From the NCBI RefSeq assembly GCF_021088345.1, contig NZ_CP088156.1:6262001-6326000 (forward strand): a stretch of 64,000 nucleotides of DNA, in the 5' to 3' direction. The translations under genes were made by a program, and so were the position numbers. A model generated the notes under the pieces. That model saw nothing but the letters and a program-made list of their open reading frames with translations, was not told the origin of the DNA and made no database searches. Positions 26,917-35,826 of the stretch are shown piece after piece. Origin of the DNA: Bradyrhizobium ontarionense. GTDB taxonomy: Bacteria; Pseudomonadota; Alphaproteobacteria; Rhizobiales; Xanthobacteraceae. Within the stretch, counting starts at the first letter, position 1. Every line of letters begins with the position of its first letter.

Positions 26917-28587
26917 TCAGGTCGACTGGATGTCGACGTCCTTGGTCTCCGGCAGGAAGATGAAGCCGATGACCGCCGTGATCACGGCGAACGTGATCGG
27001 GTACCAGAGGCCGGCATAGATATCGCCGGTCGAGGCCACGATCGCGAAGGCGGTCGCCGGCAGCAGGCCGCCGAACCAGCCGTTGCCGATATGGTAGGGC
27101 AGCGACATCGAGGTGTAGCGGATCTTGGTCGGGAACAGTTCGACCAGCATCGCGGCGATCGGGCCGTACACCATGGTGACGAAGATCACCAGGATGAACA
27201 GCAGGCCGACGATCGCGGCGACCTGCGGACGGAAGACGTCGAACGGATGCGCCATCTTGACGATGCCGGCGTCACCCGCCTTCGGATAGCCGGATTCGCC
27301 GATCGCGGCGGTCAAGGCCGGATTGCTCGCCTTGGCGTCGGTGTAGGGCACTTCCTTGCCGTTGAAGGTCACCTTGACGCCGGAGCCGGCCGGTCCGGGG
27401 ACCGTGCTGTAGCGAACCGATGACTTGGCGAGGAAGTCACGCGCGGTGTCGCAAGGCGCGGTGAAGACGCGGGTGCCGACAGGATTGAACAGATCGCCGC
27501 AACCGGCCGGATCCGCCACCACTTCCACCTTCGTCGCTTCAATCGCCTTCTCCAGCGCCGGGTTGGCGTTGCTGGTGATCATCTTGAAGATCGGGAAGAA
27601 GGTGAGTGCTGCGATCAGGCAGCCGCCGAGGATGATCGGCTTGCGGCCGATCTTGTCGGAGAGGATGCCGAAGAACACGAAGAAGCCGGTGCCGAGCAGC
27701 AGCGACCAGGCGATCAGGAGGTTGGCGGTGTAGCCGTCGACCTTCAGGATCGATTGCAGGAAGAACAGCGCGTAGAACTGGCCGGTGTACCAGACCACGC
27801 CCTGGCCCATGGTGGCGCCGATCAAGGCGAGCAGCACGATCTTGCCGTTGTTCCAGTTGGCGAAGGCTTCCGTCAGCGGTGCCTTCGAGCTCTTGCCCTC
27901 GTCCTTCATCTTCTGGAAGACCGGCGATTCGTTGAGGCGCAGACGGATCCAGACGGAGACGCCGAGCAGCAGCACGGAGACCAGGAACGGAACCCGCCAG
28001 CCCCACTTGGCGAACTCAGCCTCGCCGATGATGGTGCGGGTGAACAGGATCACCAGCAGCGACAGGAACAGGCCCATCGTCGCGGTGGTCTGGATGAAGG
28101 AGGTGTAGTAGCCGCGCTTGCCCATCGGGGCGTGCTCGGCGACATAGGTGGCCGCGCCGCCATACTCACCACCGAGCGCGAGGCCCTGCAGCAGGCGCAG
28201 GCCGATCAGGATCACCGGCGCCGCGAAGCCGATGGTCTCGGCGTTCGGCAGGATGCCGACGATGAAGGTCGACAGACCCATGATCAGGATCGTGACCAGG
28301 AAGGTGTATTTGCGGCCGACGATGTCGCCGATGCGGCCGAACACAATGGCGCCGAACGGGCGCACCAAAAAGCCGGCGGCGAAGGCGAGCAGCGCGAAGA
28401 TGTCGCGGGTGGCCGGCGGATAGGCGGAGAAGAACTGCGCGCCGATGATCGAGGCCAACGACCCGTAGAGGTAGAAGTCATACCACTCGAACACGGTGCC
28501 GAGAGAGGACGCCAGAATGACGAAGCGCTCGTCCTTCGTCATGCCTCCCGTTCTCGCTTGCGTGGCTACGATTGTTGACATTGGCAT
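26917..28587 (-). CDS. MHS-family MFS transporter
   Basis: 556-residue major facilitator of the metabolite:H+ symporter family (ProP/KgtP/ShiA relatives), inner membrane. The start of TM1 (GTVFEWYDFYLYGSLA), the loop motif GRIGDIVGRKYTF between TM2 and TM3, and GLALGGEYGGAATYVAEHAP are diagnostic. Between the ninth and tenth helices is an extra ~100-residue polar domain with paired Cys (AGCGDLF...TAPCDTA), longer than in KgtP. Substrate unknown; organic acids are the usual cargo. It is divergent from the LuxR-type response regulator. Confidence 0.9.
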   Translation of the reverse strand: MPMSTIVATQARTGGMTKDERFVILASSLGTVFEWYDFYLYGSLASIIGAQFFSAYPPATRDIFALLAFAAGFLVRPFGAIVFGRIGDIVGRKYTFLVTILIMGLSTFIVGILPNAETIGFAAPVILIGLRLLQGLALGGEYGGAATYVAEHAPMGKRGYYTSFIQTTATMGLFLSLLVILFTRTIIGEAEFAKWGWRVPFLVSVLLLGVSVWIRLRLNESPVFQKMKDEGKSSKAPLTEAFANWNNGKIVLLALIGATMGQGVVWYTGQFYALFFLQSILKVDGYTANLLIAWSLLLGTGFFVFFGILSDKIGRKPIILGGCLIAALTFFPIFKMITSNANPALEKAIEATKVEVVADPAGCGDLFNPVGTRVFTAPCDTARDFLAKSSVRYSTVPGPAGSGVKVTFNGKEVPYTDAKASNPALTAAIGESGYPKAGDAGIVKMAHPFDVFRPQVAAIVGLLFILVIFVTMVYGPIAAMLVELFPTKIRYTSMSLPYHIGNGWFGGLLPATAFAIVASTGDIYAGLWYPITFAVITAVIGFIFLPETKDVDIQST

Positions 28588-29035
28588 TCGCTCCCCAAGA
28601 TGTTGCTATGATCGTTTCGCCCCCGCATGCCGGACTTGGACGGCGTGGTTCGCAGAGGCCTTGGCGGCTTAAGTAACATTGCAGTGAAACCGGCCCCAAT
28701 ACGACTTTCGGCTCTGGCGGCTGCGGCCTGCGGAAAGGTGGGGACATTGCGGCGGATCAAGTTCGCTCATTGGCCGTCGCGCTATCGATGTTGCGTCGCA
28801 CAAGGGGCGGATTAACCGCCTTTCCCGCAGGTGGAATTGCATGCTTGCATGCAACCAGCCGCCGGGTGAGTATTTTGGCAGGGCCGAACGGCGTCTCTGG
28901 TGCGGTGGATGCGAGATTCGTTGCGGAGAAGGGCGGGCTTCTCTCCGGGTGAATGTCGCATCTGGAAACCGCGCGCGGCGACGTGTTGCGGCAGTGCACG
29001 GTCAAGTCAGGTTGTAAGGTCAAGTCAGAAAACGT
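28588..29035. other. Intergenic region between MHS transporter and response regulator
   Basis: No convincing gene. A small frame at 28770-28952 lacks family features. Just before the response regulator start, GGTCAAGTCAG occurs twice (29000-29010 and 29018-29028), 18 bases apart, a candidate regulator-binding site. Confidence 0.6.
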
Positions 29036-29710
29036 ATGGCGGCTGCCAGCACCCATCTCGTCATCGCCGATGATCATCCGCTGTTTCGCAATGCACTGCG
29101 GCAGGCTGTCGCGAGCGTGCTCGCGGAGGCCGTGGTCGACGAGGCCGGCTCGTTCGAGGACCTGACCGCGCTCCTGGAGAAGGATTCCGAGGTCGATCTC
29201 GTGCTGCTCGACCTGAACATGCCCGGCATCTCCGGCTTTTCGGGCCTGATCTATCTGCGCGCGCAATATCCGGCGATCCCGGTCGTGATCGTGTCGGCGA
29301 GCGACGATGGCGCCACGATCCGGCGCTCGCTCGATTTCGGCGCGTCCGGCTTCATCCCGAAGCGGTTCGGGGTGGAGACGCTGCGCGACGCCGTCATGAA
29401 GGTGATGGACGGCGACGTCTGGGTGCCGCCGGACACCGATCTCGCCGCGGGGGCGGACCCCGAAATGACCAAGCTGCGCGACCGCCTGGTCACGCTGACC
29501 CCGCAGCAGGTGCGGGTGCTGATGATGCTGTCGCAGGGGTTGCTCAACAAGCAGATCGCCTACGAGCTCGGCGTCTCCGAGGCGACGATCAAGGCGCATG
29601 TCTCGGCGATCCTGCAGAAGCTCGGGGTCGAGAGCCGGACCCAGGCGGTGATCGCGGCGGCAAAGATCGCGGGCTCGGCCTGGCGGCAGGACACGCCGAC
29701 GGGGAAGTGA
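29036..29710 (+). CDS. LuxR/NarL-type response regulator
   Basis: 224 residues. The receiver domain (5-125) has the acidic pair D12-D13, phosphoacceptor D59 in LVLLDLNMPG, and Lys in FIPKRFG. The C-terminal helix-turn-helix (VTLTPQQVRVLMMLSQGLLNKQIAYELGVSEATIKAHVSAI) is of the GerE/LuxR class. No kinase gene adjoins. By family, regulators of this type pair with large transporter-like hybrid kinases such as the one at 40718-44239 (CrbS/CrbR in Vibrio, MxtR/ErdR in Pseudomonas), which control acetate and C2 use; that pairing here is inference. Confidence 0.92.
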   Translation: MAAASTHLVIADDHPLFRNALRQAVASVLAEAVVDEAGSFEDLTALLEKDSEVDLVLLDLNMPGISGFSGLIYLRAQYPAIPVVIVSASDDGATIRRSLDFGASGFIPKRFGVETLRDAVMKVMDGDVWVPPDTDLAAGADPEMTKLRDRLVTLTPQQVRVLMMLSQGLLNKQIAYELGVSEATIKAHVSAILQKLGVESRTQAVIAAAKIAGSAWRQDTPTGK

Positions 29711-29800
29711 CGGGTTGGCATCGTCGGATGGCGCCGTCATCTCGCGCGGCTTGGTGTGTGGCGGCTGATTGCCACGAGAAATGATGCCGGTTGGTTGGCT

Positions 29801-29926
29801 CGTCATGCGCGGGCTTGTCTCGCCTGCGCGGCCGAAGCCGCTTCGGCGCGGCGAAGGCCCGCGCATCCACGTCGTTCTTCCAGGCGCCGAAAGACGTGGA
29901 TGGCCGGGACAAGCCCGGCCATGACG
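29801..29926. repeat. Palindromic repeat (CGTCATGCGCGGGCTTGTC type)
   Basis: Outer arms CGTCATGCGCGGGCTTGTC and GACAAGCCCGGCCATGACG (few mismatches); inner arms CATCCACGTC / GACGTGGATG. Confidence 0.88.
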
Positions 29927-30129
29927 ACGATGGAGCGTGGGATAGTAAATTTGCATTCCTGGCGCCGTGCTCGTGAAGATCTGCCGATCATCGCCGGCGA
30001 TCAGGCGCCTGTTCGCCGCGTGTCGACCGACAGCGTTCACCGAGCTCTCCTAACCTCGCGACGCACCTTCGCCGCCTCGCGGCGCCATCGGCGTCCGAGC
30101 TTTGCCAGTCATATGCCCTCTCCGAAACA

Positions 30130-30355
30130 GAGGGCGCAGGGAAGGCCGGACCTCGACTGAGGCCCGTGGCCCGCCTGCGAAAAAAATGCAGGCGGCAGGA
30201 ACCACAGGTTCAGCCGGACGACCCGGCCCTCCCTGCGCGATGGCTTTAACGGCTGCTCCGCGCTCTCCCCGGGGACCGGCGTTCTTGCCCCCGTCATCCG
30301 CAACACCGTCGTCACGGACTTGGCATCAGCAACGGGATGCCAGGACCACACGGCT
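30130..30355 (-). repeat. Long dispersed repeat, copy B
   Basis: Reverse-complement counterpart of 16950-17185, 13 kb away in opposite orientation. Terminal GAGGGCGCAGGGAAG and internal GGCAGGAACCACAG, CCTCCCTGCGCGATGGC and CGCGCTCTCC match the complement of copy A. It contains an extra hairpin CGCCTGC-GAAAAAAAT-GCAGGCG that is altered in copy A. Confidence 0.8.
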
Positions 30356-30608
30356 TGACCGTGCGCGCCGGATCGTTCGTCGGCATGACTAATCACGCTG
30401 CGACCCGACGCGCCCACCGCATCCCGCGCCCCACGTTCGTGACGATCGCGAAGCGCCCCTCATGGCGGGCACGGGATGGCGCGACTCGTAGCATGATTTC
30501 TGGAAAAAAGAAATGAAAATGTGGCCGCCACACCAAGAATTTCGACGTCTGTAGACGAGCCCCCACGATTTATGGTCGTGGCGCCGTCACGTTTTGTCTG
30601 TCATAGAC

Positions 30609-30643
30609 AGGTACCTTGCGATGCAAGGTACCTTGTGATACCT
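30609..30643. promoter_or_regulatory. Probable PadR operator
   Basis: Perfect 11-bp inverted repeat AGGTACCTTGC-GAT-GCAAGGTACCT (30609-30633), plus direct repeats GTACCTTGCGAT and GTACCTTGTGAT 17 bases apart. It ends seven bases before the padR start codon, as expected for autorepression. A second smaller palindrome TGTCT-GTCAT-AGACA abuts it at 30595-30609. Confidence 0.75.
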
Positions 30644-30650
30644 TCTAGCC

Positions 30651-30974
30651 ATGACGGAACAGATGCAGGTCCAGCTGAAGAAGGGTGCGCTCGAATTGTG
30701 CGTGCTGGCGCTGCTGGCGCGGGGCGAGAGCTACGCCTACGAGATTGCCAGCTCGCTGGCGGCTGGCGTGGGCATCGGAGAGGGGACGATCTATCCTTTG
30801 ATGCGGCGCATGCAGGACGACAAGCTGGTCGAAACCCGTCTTGCCGAATCCAACAGCGGTCCGCCGCGCAAATATTATCGGCTCACTCCGGCCGGCCGCG
30901 CCGCCTTCACGGCGCAGAAGCGCGAGTGGCGAAGCTTTGCTGATGCCGTCAACACATTGCTGGGAGAACGCTGA
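30651..30974 (+). CDS. PadR-family transcriptional regulator
   Basis: 107-residue PadR subfamily-2 repressor: winged helix (LKKGALELCVLALLARGESYAYEI, GEGTIYPLMRRMQDDKLVETR, PPRKYYRLTPAGRAAF) and a short C-terminal dimerisation helix. It heads a three-gene cassette with DUF1700 and GIN-domain genes, a recurrent arrangement in which PadR represses the cassette. Its stop codon shares a base with the next start (TGATG). A strong palindrome lies immediately upstream. Confidence 0.93.
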   Translation: MTEQMQVQLKKGALELCVLALLARGESYAYEIASSLAAGVGIGEGTIYPLMRRMQDDKLVETRLAESNSGPPRKYYRLTPAGRAAFTAQKREWRSFADAVNTLLGER

Positions 30975-31546
30975 TGGACCGCGTCGCCTTCTTGGGCCTC
31001 CTCAAGGACGGTCTCGCCGGGCTGCCGGCTGATGACATCGACGAGATCATCGCGGACTACATGTCCTATTTCGATGAAGCTGCTGCCTCCGGGCGCGGCG
31101 AGGCGGAGGTGGCTGCGGCGTTGGGCGACCCGCGGCGGCTAGCGCGCGAGCTGCGCGCCGAGACCGGGTTGCGCCATTGGGAGAAGCATCGCAGCCTGGG
31201 CAACTCCGCCGCCGTGCTGCTGGCACTGGGCGGCCTGGCCACCGTCGACATCCTGCTGCTGCTGCCGCTGCTGTTCGCCGTGATGCTGGTGACCCTGGCG
31301 GTCGGCCTCGTGGTCTTCGTGCTGGGTATCGTTGGCATCGGCCTGCTGCTCAGTCTGCTCAAGATCGGACACTTCGCCTCGCTTGTCGCGATGGCGCTAC
31401 GCGCGGTGGCCGGCATCGGGCTCGTCGCCAGCAGCATCGGCTGCGGCGCGCTGCTGCTGCTGGCGCTCAATGTTGCGGTGAGAATGCTCGGCAATTACGC
31501 CCGGCTGCATTACCGGCTGCTCAGGCCGGAACACGACCACGCTTGA
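30974..31546 (+). CDS. DUF1700 family membrane protein
   Basis: 190 residues. The N-terminal cytoplasmic domain (LKDGLAGLPADDIDEIIADYMSYFDEAAASGRGEAEVAAALGDP) is the DUF1700/HAAS helical domain found in partners of PadR regulators. It is followed by three or four membrane helices (ATVDILLLLPLLFAVMLVTLAVGLVV, GIGLLLSLL and ALRAVAGIGLVASSIGCG). Role unproven; likely an envelope-associated component of the PadR cassette. One-base overlap with padR. Confidence 0.9.
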   Translation: MDRVAFLGLLKDGLAGLPADDIDEIIADYMSYFDEAAASGRGEAEVAAALGDPRRLARELRAETGLRHWEKHRSLGNSAAVLLALGGLATVDILLLLPLLFAVMLVTLAVGLVVFVLGIVGIGLLLSLLKIGHFASLVAMALRAVAGIGLVASSIGCGALLLLALNVAVRMLGNYARLHYRLLRPEHDHA

Positions 31547-31565
31547 CCAGGATCGGAGGTGCGCA

Positions 31566-32507
31566 ATGAGTGAACGGCTAGGACAGATCGCGGTGGTGTC
31601 GCTCGGCATCGCGGTAACGTGCGGGGTCATCACGGCGCTGGCGTCGGCGCAGGACTGGGTCGACGGCGGTGACCTGTCCTGGGCACGCAGATCCTGGGCA
31701 GGCGCCTCCAGAGGCTGCGTGGCCATGCCATGGTCAGGAGAGACCCAATCGCGCGAGCGCCGCACGGTCGATCTCGCCTGGCCGGGCGGCGACGCCGTCA
31801 GGATCAGGATTCCGGCGCACGTGCATTTCCAGCCGGGGCCGACGGCGCAGGCCAGCGTCACCGGTGAGGCAGACCTGGCGGGCCACGTGCGCCTGCGTGA
31901 CGGCCAGCTGGAGTGGGACACGGCCGAGTGGGGCGACCTGGTCGACTGTCTTCGGGCCGACGATCTCGTCGTCCAGCTCTCCGGCCCCGCGGTTACGTCA
32001 TGGACAATCGATGGTTCAGCGCGCCTCGACCTCGCCGACATTCGCCAGGATGTGGTGCGGATCACGGCGCATGGCAGCGGCGCGGTCACGGCTGGCGGCG
32101 AAGTCCACGAGGCCGTTGTGGAAGCAGCCGGCTCGGGTCGGGTGGATCTCGGCCGTCTCGTCACCCGGACAACCACGGCGAACCTCCACGGCAGCGGCAA
32201 TCTCAACCTCGCCGACAGCAGGCAGGAGTCGCTGCACATCACGCTGCGCGGCAGCGGCGTCGTCACCGCCAGTGGAGCGGCGCATGAGGTGTCACTGGAG
32301 TCGGCCGGCTCCGGCCGCGCCGATCTGGGTCGGCTGATCGCCGATCGCACCAGCGCGACGATTCACGGCAGCGGCGACGTCGACCTCGCGCCGCGACAGG
32401 ATGCCGATATCTCCGTCTCCGGCAGCGCGGTCGTGCGACTGCACGGCGCCGTGGCGCGGATCAACTCGCACGTCTCGGGTTCCGGGCAGATCAAGCAGGT
32501 GCCGTAG
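31566..32507 (+). CDS. GIN-domain (DUF2807/DUF4097-like) putative adhesin
   Basis: 313 residues. An N-terminal hydrophobic segment (residues ~8-27) is followed by a long right-handed beta-helix of repeated ~22-residue units, each with Gly-Ser-Gly: TAHGSGAVTAGG, EAAGSGRVDLG, LHGSGNLNLA, LRGSGVVTASG, ESAGSGRADLG, IHGSGDVDLA and VSGSGQIK. This is the GIN fold, seen in exported putative auto-transporter adhesins. It is the third gene of the PadR cassette, 19 bases after DUF1700. The product is probably surface or periplasmic. Confidence 0.87.
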   Translation: MSERLGQIAVVSLGIAVTCGVITALASAQDWVDGGDLSWARRSWAGASRGCVAMPWSGETQSRERRTVDLAWPGGDAVRIRIPAHVHFQPGPTAQASVTGEADLAGHVRLRDGQLEWDTAEWGDLVDCLRADDLVVQLSGPAVTSWTIDGSARLDLADIRQDVVRITAHGSGAVTAGGEVHEAVVEAAGSGRVDLGRLVTRTTTANLHGSGNLNLADSRQESLHITLRGSGVVTASGAAHEVSLESAGSGRADLGRLIADRTSATIHGSGDVDLAPRQDADISVSGSAVVRLHGAVARINSHVSGSGQIKQVP

Positions 32508-32542
32508 ACCTACACGAGAGAGATCACCGAGGAGAGAAGCCG

Positions 32543-33529
32543 ATGTCCGCTTTCAAAAGTGCCTGCAGAGCTCTTTCGTTGCTCGCCATCTGTCTTACCG
32601 CGACGCTGGCGCAAGCGGCCGGCGTGCGATCGATCGACATTCCCGCGGACGCCGACGGACCGGCGATTCACGGTCTCGTCTGGTATCCCTGCGCCGAAAA
32701 GCCGGCAGAGATCCCGGTCGGCGTTTTCATCCTGACGGGGGTCAAGGACTGCCCGCTGGCAGGCGCGCATCTGCCGCTCGTCGCGGCGTCGCACGGGCGC
32801 GGCGGCTCGCTTCTCGGCAGTCACGATACGGCCGAGACGCTCGCCGACCACGGCTTCATGGTCGCGGCCATCAATCATCCCGGCGATACCGCGCAGGACC
32901 TGAGCCGGTCCGGCGATCTCTCGGTGTTCGTCGAGCGGCCCACCGACATCAAACGGCTGATCGACTTCATGGTCGGCCCGTCGCCCTTCGCTGCACACAT
33001 CGATCATGACAGGATCGGCTTCTTCGGCTTTTCCCGCGGCGGCTATACCGGGCTCGTACTCCTCGGCGCCGATCCGGATTGGCCGGGAGCGGCCTTCGAT
33101 CATTGTCAGCAAGCCCGGCGGCTGTTCTGCCAGGAGATCCTGGACAAGCGATATCCCTCGCAACCGCTGACGCATGATCCGCGGATCAAAGCTGCAGTGC
33201 TTGCCGATCCACCCGCCATCTTCTTCTCCGCCGAGAGCCTGGCACCCATCCACGTGCCGGTTCAACTCTGGGCATCGAGCCGGGGCGGGGACGGCGTGCT
33301 GCCCAGCCATGTCGCTTTCGTCGACGCCAACCTTCCGGCGGGGCACGACTATCGGGTGGTGCCGAACTCCGGCCACTTCGCCTTCTTCCTTTGTCCGCCG
33401 GCGCTGGTCCAGGCGCAGTCCGACCTCTGTGCCGATGCGCCGGACTTCGACCGCGTTGCCTTCCACGCAGAGTTCAACGCCGACGTGCTCGCCTTCTTCC
33501 GGGCCCGGCTGGCCCGGCCGGCGGAGTGA
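32543..33529 (+). CDS. Exported alpha/beta hydrolase (lipase/dienelactone-hydrolase type)
   Basis: 328 residues. Signal peptide (ALSLLAICLTATLAQA, cleavage near residue 26), then an alpha/beta hydrolase similar to platelet-activating-factor acetylhydrolase-like lipases: LPLVAASHGRGGS oxyanion loop, nucleophile Ser164 in GFSRGG, and the catalytic His in NSGHFAFF. Several Cys residues (C50, C70 and pairs later) may form disulfides in the periplasm. It follows the GIN gene by 35 bases and may belong to the same transcript. Confidence 0.88.
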   Translation: MSAFKSACRALSLLAICLTATLAQAAGVRSIDIPADADGPAIHGLVWYPCAEKPAEIPVGVFILTGVKDCPLAGAHLPLVAASHGRGGSLLGSHDTAETLADHGFMVAAINHPGDTAQDLSRSGDLSVFVERPTDIKRLIDFMVGPSPFAAHIDHDRIGFFGFSRGGYTGLVLLGADPDWPGAAFDHCQQARRLFCQEILDKRYPSQPLTHDPRIKAAVLADPPAIFFSAESLAPIHVPVQLWASSRGGDGVLPSHVAFVDANLPAGHDYRVVPNSGHFAFFLCPPALVQAQSDLCADAPDFDRVAFHAEFNADVLAFFRARLARPAE

Positions 33530-33642
33530 GGCCTCACGTCGGCTCCGTTCGCCGCGACCCTGGAAACATGGACGGCACCTTGCACGACTGATCCAACTCG
33601 GCCGACCCGCTCACTTGCCTCAGAAAACAGGACGCCTTCTCG

Positions 33643-34092
33643 ATGACAGCCAGCAACCGTGTCGTGCTCTCCAGCGACCACGCCGCCATTCCGCTGCGAC
33701 TGGCCATTGCCGTTCGTCTCGCGCGGCAGGACTGGGTCGTGGTCGATATCGGACCGACGACGCCGGAGAGCACCCACTATCCCAAGCATGGTGAAGCGGC
33801 CGCGCGGCTCGTCGCCTCCGGCGATTGCCGATTTGGCATCATTCTGTGCGGCACCGGCCAGGGCATCATGATGGCCGCCAACAAGGTCAAGGGCATCCGT
33901 TGCGGCGTCTGCGCGGACACGTTCTCGGCGCGGATGATCCGCCAGCACAACGACGCCAACATGCTGTCGATCGGAGCGCGCGTGGTTGGGGAAGGCCTGG
34001 CGCTCGATATCGTCGACGCATTCCTCACTGCGGATTTCGAGGGCGGCCGGCATGCGACGCGGGTGGACATGATCACCGCGCTGGAGGAGTAG
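33643..34092 (+). CDS. rpiB: RpiB/LacA/LacB family sugar-phosphate isomerase
   Basis: 149 residues, ribose-5-phosphate isomerase B type, interconverting ribose-5-P and ribulose-5-P or a related sugar phosphate. VLSSDHAAIPLR holds the His/Asp pair for substrate; the active-site Cys69 is in LCGTGQGIMMAANK; the end shows HNDANMLSIGARVVG. The start has a Lys/Gly-poor N-terminus of normal length. There are no sugar transport genes nearby, so the physiological substrate (ribose, allose or erythritol phosphate) cannot be assigned. Confidence 0.92.
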   Translation: MTASNRVVLSSDHAAIPLRLAIAVRLARQDWVVVDIGPTTPESTHYPKHGEAAARLVASGDCRFGIILCGTGQGIMMAANKVKGIRCGVCADTFSARMIRQHNDANMLSIGARVVGEGLALDIVDAFLTADFEGGRHATRVDMITALEE

Positions 34093-34257
34093 CGCCGTCG
34101 CTTCTTGTCCGGACAATGATGCCGCGATCGAGCTCGCGGCGATTGGTCTGAATTCGTTCACCCAATCCCTACATCTCGATTGCGCGGGCTCCATTCTGGT
34201 TGCTTTTCTGGACAGGTACACCAAGCCAAAACGCCGGGCGCCGGTCAGGAGAGAGCC

Positions 34258-35292
34258 TTGGATTTCGAATTCGCCTATCGTCGCCTTGTCGATGCCGAGC
34301 CGGCTGATGCGGCCCGGGTTTCGGAGGAGGTCGCCGACGCATTCTCGGACTCGCTTCTGACCGCTGCCTCGATCTCCGAGCAGCATATTGATTTCGTCTG
34401 CCGTCTGCTCGCCAATCCCCTCCTGACCGGAAGGCGAGGCTTGTTCCATCTGGTCACTGGGCTCTACCTCGAGCGTGAGAAGCTGTCGGCGATCCAAGCC
34501 CAACGCCTGCTCGCGTGCATGGCCGCCAACTTCGAGCATGTGGCAGATGAAGATCCGGCCTTTGCCGTCGGCGACTTCGTGGCGCGCGTCGCGCCGCCCG
34601 ATCGTGCGTTGGCGCTGTTGCGGGAGATGACGGGCAAGGCCGGCGCGCGCGACGCCGTCTCCGGCATATTCCTGGGACTGGATATTCTGCTGAAGCGAAA
34701 CAAGGAGAATGCGGAGTTTCTCGCCGCTGTCGACGCAGCGGTGATAGCTGCGACCAAACGGGCCGTCGAACTCGAGACCGGAGACGACGCGCCCGCGCTG
34801 CGGCTCGTCAGGCAGATCGAACGCGCCTTCGCTCATCGCGAGAAGCCGGACGTTCTGATCAATCGGTCAATTCCGGTGGCCGATGACGAGGATGTGCTGT
34901 GGTTTGCCGGCAGGGACTGGCGCGAGATTACGCTGCAGGATTGGAACGGCCATTCCGACGCATTCTTCAGGTTCGCGCCGGACGCGTTCCGATACTATCT
35001 GCAAAGCATCTTGTGTCTGGCGGCGAAAAATCCCGAAGAGAACCTGCTCGCAGCCGATGCGCTGGTCAATTGTCTCGACCGTACGCCCAATCCCGAATGG
35101 TGGGATCAGTTCCTGCTCGACTGCTTGTACGGGCTGCGGGTCGATGAGTACGATGCGATCAGTAGCTGGATCGTCATGCTTTCGGAAAGAAAATCCTACG
35201 AGGAGGGTTCGCTAACGCGTGCCTATCGGACGATTCATCTATTGCGCGCGGAAGCCGAGAAGGACTGGTTGCGCCGCCTGAAGCGGTCGTGA
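34258..35292 (+). CDS. Hypothetical protein, DUF6714-like C-terminus
   Basis: 344 residues, soluble, acidic, mostly helical in pattern. The N-terminal two-thirds has no recognisable family. The C-terminal part (WREITLQDWNGHSDAFFRFAPDAFRYYLQSILCLA) resembles DUF6714, a small domain often seen in immunity-like or orphan genes. TTG 34258 is preceded by CAGGAGAG and gives the start LDFEFAYRRLVDAEP; the frame opens at 34180 without coding character. GC content is slightly lower than in neighbours. Confidence 0.7.
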   Translation: MDFEFAYRRLVDAEPADAARVSEEVADAFSDSLLTAASISEQHIDFVCRLLANPLLTGRRGLFHLVTGLYLEREKLSAIQAQRLLACMAANFEHVADEDPAFAVGDFVARVAPPDRALALLREMTGKAGARDAVSGIFLGLDILLKRNKENAEFLAAVDAAVIAATKRAVELETGDDAPALRLVRQIERAFAHREKPDVLINRSIPVADDEDVLWFAGRDWREITLQDWNGHSDAFFRFAPDAFRYYLQSILCLAAKNPEENLLAADALVNCLDRTPNPEWWDQFLLDCLYGLRVDEYDAISSWIVMLSERKSYEEGSLTRAYRTIHLLRAEAEKDWLRRLKRS

Positions 35293-35339
35293 GTGGCGGA
35301 CGAGCATCTGACCGGTGAGGACATTCGGAGTGAAGACCG

Positions 35340-35651
35340 ATGCCGAAAGCGCGCATCATGTATATCGAGAACAAGTCGGAATCGCTGAACGGGCCGGCGC
35401 GGATTGGCTGCGTTACGTTCTCTAAGACCGGCAAGTCGATCAGCTACGGAGGGCGCACCTTTCAGAGCCTGAAGGGACGCGGATACAAGGCCAACTATTT
35501 CGATGTCGAAACCGGCGAACGGTTTTGGATTTCCGGTCCGCGAAAGGACGGTCAGGATCGTCTCTACGCCGAGAGCTCCGCGCGGATCGAAATCGATCCC
35601 GACGTCTTGGAGGAATACTGGCGCGACATCCGGGGAAAGCTCCCCGAATGA
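35340..35651 (+). CDS. Small conserved hypothetical protein
   Basis: 103 residues, highly basic and beta-rich, with GPARIGCVTFSKTGKSISYGGRTFQSLKGRGYKANY and GERFWISGPRKDGQDRLY. I recognise this as a small family scattered across distant bacteria, with no assigned function. It starts 47 bases after the preceding orphan gene and may be co-transcribed with it. Confidence 0.8.
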   Translation: MPKARIMYIENKSESLNGPARIGCVTFSKTGKSISYGGRTFQSLKGRGYKANYFDVETGERFWISGPRKDGQDRLYAESSARIEIDPDVLEEYWRDIRGKLPE

Positions 35652-35826
35652 GGCCAGCGACGTTTGCACTGCTTCCGCTGATTCCGCTGACGGATGCACG
35701 GTGAAATCGACGGACCTCCGATCCGTTGCAACCTGCGTCCGAATGCCGACGGTTGCGAAATCGCCGGGCGGTGTTGCCGGCTCATTCTGAGGAGCGGACG
35801 CCTCCCGCTGCGCAGCCGGGCCACAG

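Larger units (their letters stand above)
29711..30650. other. Gene-free repeat region before the padR cassette
   Basis: About 940 bases without a credible gene. It contains a palindromic repeat (29801-29926), copy B of the long dispersed repeat (30130-30355), and, from about 30545, the padR promoter and operator region including the small palindrome CGTCT-GT-AGACG at 30546-30557. Confidence 0.75.

Noticed and set aside
28770..28952. Small plus-strand frame upstream of the response regulator
   Set aside because: No ribosome-binding site, no recognisable sequence, lies in promoter DNA.
30109..30417. Minus-strand frame over copy B of the long repeat
   Set aside because: Lies in the repeat itself; the matching frame in copy A is interrupted, so no coding constraint is seen.
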